From Bacillota bacterium (lineage in GTDB: Bacteria; Bacillota; Clostridia; Oscillospirales; Ruminococcaceae): a stretch of DNA of 64,000 nucleotides. The stretch lies in contig JAEWWT010000015.1 in NCBI GenBank assembly GCA_023396225.1, positions 1 through 64,000 on the forward strand, read 5' to 3'. The notes beneath the pieces are model-generated. The model saw only the letters and a list, made by a program, of their open reading frames with translations. It had not been told where the DNA came from and ran no database searches. A program made the position numbers and the translations under genes. Below, piece after piece: positions 1 to 7,472 of the stretch (positions within the stretch are counted from its first letter, which is position 1; every line of letters starts with the position of its first letter).

Positions 1-117
1 AGCCTTTCTGAAACCGTCTTGCGGTAGGAGGTGAAACCAATCCACAGTATCCATTACAGTATAGCAAATTTTTAAAGTTCTTGGAGAGGAACTCTAAAAA
101 CTACTACTTTAATATAA

Positions 118-450
118 TACGAGGATGTTCTTGGCGAACTTGTAGATACTAATGGATTCCAGTACGAAGTATCTGATGCAAAGCCTAAAGAAATCGCACT
201 ACTCTTCCAGTTTTCTGGGGATGTACATAATAAGAGACACGTACTCTATAGATGTAAGGTTACACGTCCTGATATCAAAGGTTCTACAACAAATGATAAG
301 ATTTCTCCAGAAACAGATTCTCTTAAACTTACAGCAGTTCCTAGAGAAAATGACAAGCTTGTTAAGGGTTCACTTTCAGATGAATCTACATCTTATTCAA
401 CATTCTTTACTACTGTTTATCAGCCTGTTCCTGTTGAACCAGCAGGTTAA
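118..450 (+). pseudogene. Major tail protein, decayed copy (C-terminal part open)
   Basis: Reading frame 1 is open from 118 to the stop at 448-450 and encodes about 110 residues starting YEDVLGELVDTNG and ending QPVPVEPAG. It aligns with the C-terminal half of the next protein (NVFGYELDSNG, LLFQ, the conserved LTAVPRENDK versus LTIVPRHHDD), so it is a phi13/TP901-type tail-tube protein. There is no start codon, and the same frame carries stops at 73-75 and 115-117, so the N-terminal half is broken or lost. A different frame (152-454) is also open but gives a low-complexity Leu/Gln-rich product without homology and is not the real frame. Confidence 0.75.
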
Positions 451-454
451 TTAA

Positions 455-994
455 ATGAGTAATATAGTCACTTACGGATTAGACAAGTGCTATTATGCAG
501 TGAAGCAGGGGCATTATATATATGATACCCCTGTTCCTCTTATGGGAGCTGTAAGCTTATCTGTATCACCTAATATTAAAGTTTCTACAGCTAAATATAT
601 AGGAAATGAAAGACCTATTGCAAATATAGATAACGGATATACTGGTAAACTTGAACTGGCTTATCTTTCATCTGACTTTTTGTGTAATGTTTTTGGATAT
701 GAATTGGATAGCAACGGCTTATTGATTGAAAAAAAGCATAGCACAAATATATTATCTTTTGCATTACTATTTCAGACACAGACTAATAATAATCCTGTTA
801 GGTATTGCTATTACGAGTGCAGTTGCGTTAAGCCTCCATTTCAGACGGAAACAACTACTGATAAAAATAATATTAATAGAGATATAATAGACTTGACTAT
901 TGTTCCGAGACATCACGATGATAAAATCCGTATTTCTACCACATCAAATACACCTCAAAGCGTGTATGACAATTGGTTTAATGCGGTAATATAA
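455..994 (+). CDS. Phage major tail (tail tube) protein
   Basis: 179 residues. The N-terminus (YGLDKCYYAV, YDTPVPLMGAVSLSVS) and the NGYTGKLELAYL segment match the phi13/TP901-1 family of siphophage major tail proteins, which polymerise into the tail tube around the tape measure. It starts 4 bases after the stop of a decayed paralog, so two tail-tube genes once stood in tandem. It is followed by a terminator and then the tail chaperone gene, the usual order. The ATG at 455 lacks a strong Shine-Dalgarno of its own, so translation may be coupled to the upstream reading frame. Function is inferred from family resemblance and gene order. Confidence 0.8.
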   Translation: MSNIVTYGLDKCYYAVKQGHYIYDTPVPLMGAVSLSVSPNIKVSTAKYIGNERPIANIDNGYTGKLELAYLSSDFLCNVFGYELDSNGLLIEKKHSTNILSFALLFQTQTNNNPVRYCYYECSCVKPPFQTETTTDKNNINRDIIDLTIVPRHHDDKIRISTTSNTPQSVYDNWFNAVI

Positions 995-998
995 ATTT

Positions 999-1029
999 TA
1001 CACCTGTATTTTTGCAGGTGTATTTTTTG
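999..1029 (+). terminator. Rho-independent terminator after tail tube gene
   Basis: Perfect 8-bp stem TACACCTG/CAGGTGTA (999-1006 with 1015-1022) and an 8-base loop, followed by six T. In phage tail operons such a site tunes the ratio of the abundant tube protein to downstream genes. Confidence 0.8.
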
Positions 1030-1056
1030 TGCAAAAAAAATTACAAGGAGAAAATA

Positions 1057-1641
1057 ATGGAGAAAACCTTAACTATAGATAACAAGGCTGTAAATTTCAA
1101 GGCAACTGGAGGTACATTAATAAAGTATCGTGAACAGTTTGGATGTGAATATTTTAATGATGCATTAATACTAAAAGATTATGAAAATAAAATGCTTGAA
1201 GCCCTACAGAATAAGGACTTAGATACATATAAAAACCTGCAAATAGAGTATAAAGAGCTATATTCTGTCATTGGATATAAGCTTACTTGGACTATGGCAA
1301 AATGTGCAAATGACACGATTTCTGACCCTGTGCATTGGCTAAAGGAATTTAATTCTTTTCCGCTGACAGAAGAAATATTACCTGCTGTTATCGGCCTATT
1401 TAATAAATCCATGAGTTCAGGTGATACACAACAAGAAAAGTCAGGTAAGGAAGAACCACTTACTTCTGAAAACTTTGTAGCGTGTTGCTTACTTTGTGGT
1501 CTTACAATGCGTGATATCAACGAAATGTCAGTTGGATTTTTACTAAATACGATAAGAGAACATGTTCAAATCAAGACAGGTAATAGTGACAGTAATACAA
1601 ATACTTATTCTGCTTCTCAGTCAGATTTTGATAAGTTTTAA
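1057..1641 (+). CDS. Phage tail assembly chaperone-like protein
   Basis: 194 residues from the ATG at 1057, which has AAGGAG 6 bases upstream; an in-frame ATG at 1012 lies inside the preceding terminator and is rejected. The N-terminus (TLTIDNKAVNFKATGGTLIKYREQFG) resembles Gram-positive phage tail assembly chaperones, small cytoplasmic proteins encoded between tail tube and tape measure that bind the tape measure before tube polymerisation. Position supports this: tube upstream, tape measure 26 bases downstream. Many phages make a longer -1 frameshift product here; I see no clear slippery heptamer with an overlapping second frame. Family call is by context plus weak similarity. Confidence 0.65.
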   Translation: MEKTLTIDNKAVNFKATGGTLIKYREQFGCEYFNDALILKDYENKMLEALQNKDLDTYKNLQIEYKELYSVIGYKLTWTMAKCANDTISDPVHWLKEFNSFPLTEEILPAVIGLFNKSMSSGDTQQEKSGKEEPLTSENFVACCLLCGLTMRDINEMSVGFLLNTIREHVQIKTGNSDSNTNTYSASQSDFDKF

Positions 1642-1667
1642 TTTATAAAATAAAGGATGGTGAATAT

Positions 1668-4600
1668 ATGGCAGTTAAAGGCATAAAGGTTGTGTTCGGT
1701 GCTGACAATTCAGAAGTTAATAAAGCCTTAAAAGAAATCAGTGTTCAGAGCAAATCAATAAATAAAGAGTTAAAAGACGTTGACAAGACACTTAAATTAG
1801 ACCCAAGTAATACGGTCTTACTGGCACAAAAACAGCAGTTATTGGCTACAAATATTTCTAATACAGCAGAAAAATTAAGAATTCTTGAAGAAAACCAATC
1901 AAAAGCTGACAGAGCATTTGCAGCAAACGCCGCTTGGGAACAACAGTATACACCACTTGCAGCGGCGATAGATGAAACAAGAAATAAGCTTAAAGAACTT
2001 AATGCTCAGCAGGAACGAAACAGGCAGTTACTTTCTAGTGGTAGAATATCAACAGAGGAATATGAACAATTTCAAAATACTATTACGGCTACAAGAGATA
2101 GACTAAGGGAATTAACCCAACAGAGACGAGAACTTGAAGCATCATTTACTGATGGTCATATTTCAGCGGAGGAATATAGACAATATCAACGTGAAGTTGA
2201 AAGCACAAGAAATTCATTACAGAATTTGCAAGTTCAGTTAAATTCTCTTGATAATACTGATGTAGGCAATGTTGCTGATGGAATAGAAGAAGTTGATACC
2301 GCTGTTCAGGATGCTAGTGATAGTACTTCTGTTTTTGGTGATGTACTTAAAGCAAACTTAGTGTCAGAGGCTATAATTGAAGGCGTTAAAGAACTTGCGT
2401 CTGCATTATCTGATTTTGCAAAAGAAGGTCTTGAATTAGCAAGTGACCTACAGGAAGTTCAAAACGTTGTAGACACAACCTTCGGTGACGGTGCTAGTAA
2501 AATAAATACATGGGCAAAGTCAGCAGCTGAAGGTTTTGGTATGTCTGAACTCTCTGCAAAACAATTTTCTGGAACAATGGGTGCTATGCTTTCTTCAATG
2601 GGTTTATCGAAAAATGAAGTTTATGATATGTCAACAGCTATGACACAACTTGCTGGTGATATGGCTTCATTCTACAATTTAGATTCAGAAGAAGCTTTTG
2701 AAAAAATCCGTTCTGGAATTTCTGGAGAGACAGAACCGCTGAAGCAATTGGGCATAAATTTATCAGTAGCAAACCTCAATCAGGAGGCTATGAATGAGAA
2801 ACTAGGCAAGACATACGACCAGATGACTTCAGCAGAACAGGCTATACTTAGATATAATGCCCTTATGAAGCAAACAGCTAATGCACAGGGCGATTTTGCT
2901 AAGACTTCTGATTCATATGCAAATCAACAGCGTATACTTAGCTTAAATATGGAAAATCTAGCTTCATCACTCGGGGAAAAGATATTACCTGTTATGACTG
3001 AATTGACAGGTAAGCTGAATGACTTTATCGAAAATGGCGGTTCAGATGTTGAAGGCTTATTTACTGATATAGGTAAGGCTATAGAATTTGTTGGCGATGT
3101 CCTTGTTAATGCTGTTCAGTTTTTTAATAAGTACAAAGAAGTAATAATTGCATCAGCTGTTGCACTTGCTACATTTTCTGCTGCTATGAAAATAACGACA
3201 CTAATAACTACAGCAGTAACAGCTATTAAAGCTATGGCTGTTGCTATACAAGGGGCAACAACAGCACAAGAAGTCCTTAATGTTGTTATGGCTGCAAACC
3301 CGATAGGGCTTGTAGTGTCAGTTGTAGCAGCTCTTACAGCAGGTCTTGCAATACTTATTGGTTCTGCTGATTCGGCTACTGAAAAGATAAATAAATTAAG
3401 TGAAGAATGCAAAAAATCAGAAGAAAAAGTAACTTCTCTTAAAGATGAACTAAGTAATATAAATGAGCAGATTAAAGAGCTTGAAAGCACTAATGGTATC
3501 ACTTTAGTTAATCAAGAAGAAATAGACAAACTTAAAGAAGTTTCCACAGAGATTGAATATCAGTTGATGTTAGCCGAAAGGCAAGCTGAACTTGATGCAC
3601 GAAAACTTGAAGAAAAGTCACTTGACAGCATTTATAAAGCTGTTGACAATGACCTTGCTATAGAGGGACTACAAGAAAATATTGATTATGCTAGTAAACT
3701 TCAAGCTCGGCTTAAAGAAGTAAAGGCTGAATGGGAAAAGGCTGTCAATGCTGGAGATACAAGCGGTGCTGAAGAACTCAACAAGGAAATTTACAATTTA
3801 AATGAACAGATAAATAACGTAGAACAGGAAATTCTTGATACTGGAAATCAGTTTGAAACATGGAGTAGCGGTTTATCAGGTTTTTCCTCTGATTGTGAAT
3901 ATGCAGAAGAGAAAGCAACAGATGTTGCAGACAGAATTGCTGGGTATTTCAAATTAACTACTGAAGGATTAGTTGAAGAAATGAAAACCGCAGCTGAGTT
4001 AGAAGCTGAATCGGCTCGTTCTCAATCAGAAGAGTTAGCACGGAAAACATCGGAAAATCTTTCATATCGCAAAACTGATGATTTTCTTAATGAAAGGTTA
4101 CAACAATTAGAATCTGAATATAATGCTCATAAAATATTGAACGCTCAAGGTGAAAAAGATGAGGAAGAATATTATAAGAGACGTAAAAAGATACTAAATA
4201 CTTTTTTAGGTGAAAAATCTGAATTATGGTGGCAGTATTATGACGAGGTTGATGATTATTTTACCAAACAATCAGATGTTGAACCAGCTAGTATTACTTC
4301 TTTTAATAAAGAAATGGAGCATCACAAATTTCTTGTTGCTACCGAAAAGGAAACAGAAGAACAATATCTAAACTGGCTTGATAGCGCATATAAGCTAGCA
4401 TACTCTGGACTTACAGGATATGAATCAGACTTATATAAATATGAACAAGAAGTTTATACTGGTAGAAAATCTCTTGCTGAAGAACAGACAGAGGCTAAGA
4501 AAAAGGCTATAAAGGATTCTATTTCTGCTGAAAAAGAATATATTGAAACTGTCAAAGATAAGCAAAATGAATTAATTGATAATCAGATTTCTTTGTATCA

Positions 4601-5534
4601 AAAGCAGAAACAAGCAATGGAAGATACATATGATGCTCAAATTAATGCTATAGATGAAACTATAAATAAACTCAATGAAGAAAATGAAGCTAAAGAAAGA
4701 GCAAATGATTTAGCACAGGCTCAACTTGACTTGCAACAAGCACAACTTGATTTAGAAAAAGCAAGAAAATCTGGTACAAAAACGGTTATTGGTGCTGATG
4801 GAAGTGTTAGCTATAAAGCTGATGAAAAAGCTATTTCAGATGCTGAAAAGAAACTTAAAGATGCTGAAAAGAAAATTGCAGATTTAAAAAGAGAAGAAGA
4901 AATCAATAAACTTGAAAAACAAAAAGAAACTTTAGAATCAGAAAAAGATGTTAAATCTGAGTCATATGAAAATATGATTACTGTTCTCAATGAGCAAAAA
5001 ACAAAGACATCTGAATACTATGAAAAAGTTCTTTCTATTCTTGAATCAAAATTAGATTCTGATACTGAAAAGCAGACAAAGAGCAATCCTGAAGTATATA
5101 AAACGCTTGATAATAGTTCTCTTAACAGTGAAGAAAAAGCTATTATCAACAGTATTATACAGAAAGACCCTAAACTGTCTTCTGACATTACTTCATCTTT
5201 TAATCTGTCAAATAGTGCAATTATGGATAATTACAACAAGTTATTATCAGATAATGCCATGCCTAAATTAAATACATATAACGTTGATTTAAGCAATGCT
5301 ACATTACCTGCAAACGCTAGTAAGACATTATCAAATAATTCTCCTGTTGCTTCAACCGTTATCAATTACACAGCTGGTGATGTAAACATTACTGGTATGG
5401 CAAATGGCGTTACCATTGATGAAGTCAAACAAATTGTAAATAAAGCGATTACAGATGGTTTTGATAACTTTTTATCACGTTTTGCAAACGGAATTTCAAG
5501 CAGTTTGAAACAAGAATCCTACAAAAGATATTAA
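1668..5534 (+). CDS. Phage tail tape measure protein
   Basis: 1288 residues, by far the longest gene in the element, directly after the chaperone gene. The N-terminal ~220 residues are Gln/Glu/Arg-rich coiled coil. A central hydrophobic block at about residues 487-565 (runs such as ASAVALATFSAAMKI and VVSVVAALTAGLAILIG) is typical of tape measures, which set tail length and are ejected into the host membrane. Further coiled coils cover about 570-720 and 940-1150. The C-terminus is Ser/Asn-rich. RBS AAGGATGGTG precedes the ATG. Length and architecture fit a siphophage tail; no lytic (peptidase or lysozyme) domain is evident. Confidence 0.9.
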   Translation: MAVKGIKVVFGADNSEVNKALKEISVQSKSINKELKDVDKTLKLDPSNTVLLAQKQQLLATNISNTAEKLRILEENQSKADRAFAANAAWEQQYTPLAAAIDETRNKLKELNAQQERNRQLLSSGRISTEEYEQFQNTITATRDRLRELTQQRRELEASFTDGHISAEEYRQYQREVESTRNSLQNLQVQLNSLDNTDVGNVADGIEEVDTAVQDASDSTSVFGDVLKANLVSEAIIEGVKELASALSDFAKEGLELASDLQEVQNVVDTTFGDGASKINTWAKSAAEGFGMSELSAKQFSGTMGAMLSSMGLSKNEVYDMSTAMTQLAGDMASFYNLDSEEAFEKIRSGISGETEPLKQLGINLSVANLNQEAMNEKLGKTYDQMTSAEQAILRYNALMKQTANAQGDFAKTSDSYANQQRILSLNMENLASSLGEKILPVMTELTGKLNDFIENGGSDVEGLFTDIGKAIEFVGDVLVNAVQFFNKYKEVIIASAVALATFSAAMKITTLITTAVTAIKAMAVAIQGATTAQEVLNVVMAANPIGLVVSVVAALTAGLAILIGSADSATEKINKLSEECKKSEEKVTSLKDELSNINEQIKELESTNGITLVNQEEIDKLKEVSTEIEYQLMLAERQAELDARKLEEKSLDSIYKAVDNDLAIEGLQENIDYASKLQARLKEVKAEWEKAVNAGDTSGAEELNKEIYNLNEQINNVEQEILDTGNQFETWSSGLSGFSSDCEYAEEKATDVADRIAGYFKLTTEGLVEEMKTAAELEAESARSQSEELARKTSENLSYRKTDDFLNERLQQLESEYNAHKILNAQGEKDEEEYYKRRKKILNTFLGEKSELWWQYYDEVDDYFTKQSDVEPASITSFNKEMEHHKFLVATEKETEEQYLNWLDSAYKLAYSGLTGYESDLYKYEQEVYTGRKSLAEEQTEAKKKAIKDSISAEKEYIETVKDKQNELIDNQISLYQKQKQAMEDTYDAQINAIDETINKLNEENEAKERANDLAQAQLDLQQAQLDLEKARKSGTKTVIGADGSVSYKADEKAISDAEKKLKDAEKKIADLKREEEINKLEKQKETLESEKDVKSESYENMITVLNEQKTKTSEYYEKVLSILESKLDSDTEKQTKSNPEVYKTLDNSSLNSEEKAIINSIIQKDPKLSSDITSSFNLSNSAIMDNYNKLLSDNAMPKLNTYNVDLSNATLPANASKTLSNNSPVASTVINYTAGDVNITGMANGVTIDEVKQIVNKAITDGFDNFLSRFANGISSSLKQESYKRY

Positions 5535-5550
5535 TAAATATAAGATATAA

Positions 5551-5581
5551 GGGTGTAGCCACTTTGGTTATACCCTTTTTA
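5551..5581 (+). terminator. Terminator after tape measure gene
   Basis: 10-bp stem GGGTGTAGCC/GGTTATACCC with G-U pairs (5551-5560 with 5566-5575), followed by five T. It closes the tail transcription unit and separates it from the integration module. Confidence 0.8.
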
Positions 5582-5638
5582 TGCGATTTTTGTTGTATAG
5601 AGATATATAAATATAATAAAAGAAAGAGAATAATTAAA

Positions 5639-5833
5639 ATGAATGATAAACAGATGTTTTCAAATTACCCTGATGTGGTATCAATTGAGCAACTTCAAGA
5701 AATGCTAGATGTCGGTAGAAATACAGCATATAGACTTATAAATGAAAAGAAAATAAAAAGCATTAATATTGGTAGAGTACATAAAATTCCAAAGGTATAT
5801 ATTATTGAATATATTATGGCTAATGCTTCATAA
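5639..5833 (+). CDS. Excisionase-family helix-turn-helix DNA-binding protein
   Basis: 64 residues from the ATG at 5639; a longer frame back to 5564 runs through the terminator and is rejected. The sequence VSIEQLQEMLDVGRNTAYRLINEKKIKSINIGRVHKIPKVY has the winged-helix pattern of the MerR-like excisionase family (helix_turn_helix_17), with a basic recognition helix and the wing motif GRVHKIP. Such proteins bend DNA at att sites to direct integrase toward excision, and some repress the int promoter. It lies 86 bases upstream of integrase, fitting an xis-int pair. The upstream SD (AGAAAGAGAA) is weak. It could instead act only as a transcriptional regulator. Confidence 0.75.
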   Translation: MNDKQMFSNYPDVVSIEQLQEMLDVGRNTAYRLINEKKIKSINIGRVHKIPKVYIIEYIMANAS

Positions 5834-5839
5834 AACATA

Positions 5840-5887
5840 TTGAATTCAAAGCCTATTATTGATATAATTATAGATGTCAATAATGGG
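5840..5887 (+). promoter_or_regulatory. Integrase promoter with inverted repeat flanking the -10
   Basis: TTGAAT at 5840-5845, 17-bp spacer, TATAAT at 5863-5868. Arms CCTATTATTGA (5852-5862) and TCAATAATGGG (5877-5887) form an 11-bp inverted repeat whose gap contains exactly the -10 hexamer and the expected start region, which looks like an operator. The regulator is unknown; the adjacent HTH protein is a candidate. Confidence 0.6.
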
Positions 5888-5919
5888 CTATCCGTCAAAT
5901 TTAAAGGAGGTTAATTTTA

Positions 5920-7095
5920 ATGACTGGTAGTCTACAAGTTAAAAACGGCAAGTATTATATAATCCTTAATGTCAAGGATGAAAATGGTAACAGAAAGCAG
6001 AAATGGATTGCAACGGATTTGGTTGAAAAAAGCAACAAGAGAAATGCTGAAAAGCTTTTACGAGATACTATTAAAGAGTATGAAGACAAAAAATTAATTT
6101 TTACTAAAAAAATTATGTTTTCAGATTTTATGGCTGAATGGCTAAAGATGATGAAAAATACTGTCAAGCCTAATACATACGATTCATATAGAATTGTTGT
6201 TGACATTCATGTAATACCTTATTTTAAACAACTTAATATTAGCTTACAGGACTTAGAACCTGTACATATCCAAAAATACTACAATACTCAAATTGAAAAC
6301 GGTTTATCCCCAAATACAGTATTAAAACATCATGCAAACATTCATAAAGCTTTAGATTATGCTTTATCCTTAAATCTTATAGCTTATAATCCTTCAAACA
6401 GAGTAATGTTACCAAAGAAGCAGAAATTCATGAGTAAATATTACAATGAAGAACAATTAAAACAGTTATTTGAAATTACAAATGGAACGGCATTAGAAGC
6501 AATAGTATTCATTACAGCTAACTATGGATTGAGAAGAAGTGAAGCTTTAGGCTTAAAATGGGAAAATGTTGATTTCAAAAATAATACTATTAATATATGT
6601 CATACAGCGGTTAAAGTATATAACAAGGTTTTGTATGATGATAGTGTTAAAACTAAATCCAGCTATAGGACATTGCCTTTAACTAATAACGTTGCAATTT
6701 ATCTTAAGAATTATTATAATCATCAACTGAAAATGAAGAATTTATTTGGTAGTGAGTATCAGGATAATGATTATATATGCAAATTTGATAATGGAAAATT
6801 ATTATCACCTGATTATGTATCACATAAATTCAAAGATATAGTTGATAGTAGCATATTACCATCTATAAGATTTCATGATTTAAGACATAGTTCTGCAAGC
6901 TTATTGCTGGATATTGGATTTACATTAAAAGATATTCAAGAGTGGTTAGGGCACGGAGACATAGCCACAACAGCAAACATTTATGCTCATCTTCAATATA
7001 AAGCAAAAGTTGGAATGGCTGATAAAATCAATGAAAAGCTTAATTCCAAAAATGTGTTAGAAAAATCAACAAATGTGTTAGAAGAACAATTATAA
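5920..7095 (+). CDS. Tyrosine recombinase / phage integrase
   Basis: 391 residues. Order: N-terminal arm-type DNA-binding domain (about 1-55), SAM-like core-binding domain (about 60-165), C-terminal catalytic domain (about 170-380). The catalytic set is visible: Arg205 in YGLRRSEALGL, His319 and Arg322 in HDLRH, His345 in LGHGD, and nucleophile Tyr355 in NIYAH. It belongs to the Tn916/phage-type integrases that recombine attP with a chromosomal attB. RBS AAAGGAGG lies 7 bases before the ATG. The gene ends 125 bases from the 3' end of tRNA-Leu, the likely attachment target. No frameshift or missing residue is seen, so the enzyme is probably functional although the element is eroded. Confidence 0.93.
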   Translation: MTGSLQVKNGKYYIILNVKDENGNRKQKWIATDLVEKSNKRNAEKLLRDTIKEYEDKKLIFTKKIMFSDFMAEWLKMMKNTVKPNTYDSYRIVVDIHVIPYFKQLNISLQDLEPVHIQKYYNTQIENGLSPNTVLKHHANIHKALDYALSLNLIAYNPSNRVMLPKKQKFMSKYYNEEQLKQLFEITNGTALEAIVFITANYGLRRSEALGLKWENVDFKNNTINICHTAVKVYNKVLYDDSVKTKSSYRTLPLTNNVAIYLKNYYNHQLKMKNLFGSEYQDNDYICKFDNGKLLSPDYVSHKFKDIVDSSILPSIRFHDLRHSSASLLLDIGFTLKDIQEWLGHGDIATTANIYAHLQYKAKVGMADKINEKLNSKNVLEKSTNVLEEQL

Positions 7096-7169
7096 TATAT
7101 TTGAATGTGAATTGTGCTGGATTTCTAACAGCATTAGAAAAGTGTTAGAAAATGCAGTAAAATAACAAT

Positions 7170-7209
7170 AAAAAAGCATTCAAGAAAGTCTTAAAACCTT
7201 CTCAAATGC
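7170..7209 (-). terminator. Terminator downstream of tRNA-Leu (minus strand)
   Basis: Read on the minus strand, 13-bp arms at 7209-7197 and 7188-7176 pair with three G-U wobbles and are followed by six T. It terminates the tRNA-Leu transcript and lies on the element side of the tRNA 3' end, so it was probably brought in with the element. Confidence 0.65.
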
Positions 7210-7219
7210 CTATAATACG

Positions 7220-7262
7220 TGGTGCGGATAAGGTGACTTGAACACCCACGAGATTGCTCTCA
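7220..7262. other. Probable attR within the tRNA-Leu 3' half
   Basis: The element edge should coincide with the T-arm and acceptor 3' part of tRNA-Leu, because tyrosine integrases of this type use tRNA 3' ends. The matching attL copy would lie left of the window and cannot be seen. Exact core limits are not determinable here. Confidence 0.45.
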
Positions 7263-7306
7263 CTAGAACCTGAATCTAGCGCGTCTGCCGATTCCGCCAT
7301 ATCCGC
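7220..7306 (-). tRNA. tRNA-Leu (anticodon CAG)
   Basis: The minus strand folds as a class II tRNA: acceptor stem GCGGATA (7306-7300) with TATCCGC (7230-7224), discriminator A, encoded CCA (7222-7220), anticodon stem CTAGA/TCTAG around loop TTCAGGT (anticodon CAG), a long variable arm, and T-loop GTTCAAGTC. The 3' end faces the integrase gene, the classic arrangement for element insertion into a tRNA 3' end that regenerates the gene. Confidence 0.95.
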
Positions 7307-7419
7307 AAATTGTTTATTTATTATACTATAAATTAGCCATTCTTGTCAAGTATTTTCTGCCTATTAGTACAAACTGAATAAATTCCTATTATTTCTTTGT
7401 TATAAAATGTTAAACTTTG

Positions 7420-7448
7420 TTGACATAGAATACAGAATCAATTATAAT
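7420..7448 (+). promoter_or_regulatory. Sigma-A promoter of the CAP protein gene
   Basis: TTGACA 7420-7425, 17-bp spacer, TATAAT 7443-7448. Both hexamers are consensus. The expected transcription start (~7455) lies after a possible ATG at 7407, which rules that start out. Confidence 0.85.
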
Positions 7449-7472
7449 GAAAAGACCAAAGGAGGTATTAAA

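Larger units (their letters stand above)
1..7262. mobile_element. Prophage remnant or tail-gene-bearing integrative element, right end
   Basis: The segment holds phage tail genes in morphogenetic order (tail tube, tail assembly chaperone, tape measure), then directly an excisionase-like HTH protein and a tyrosine integrase, and stops at the 3' end of tRNA-Leu. The distal tail, baseplate, lysis and repressor genes that normally lie between tape measure and integrase are absent, and the first tail gene is decayed, so I read it as a deletion-bearing remnant. The left boundary lies outside the window. The right boundary within the tRNA gene is inferred from integrase position. Confidence 0.8.

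Noticed and set aside
152..454. Open frame of 100 codons starting with ATG
   Set aside because: It is out of frame with the clear tail-protein fragment 118-450 and encodes a Leu/Gln-rich low-complexity product.
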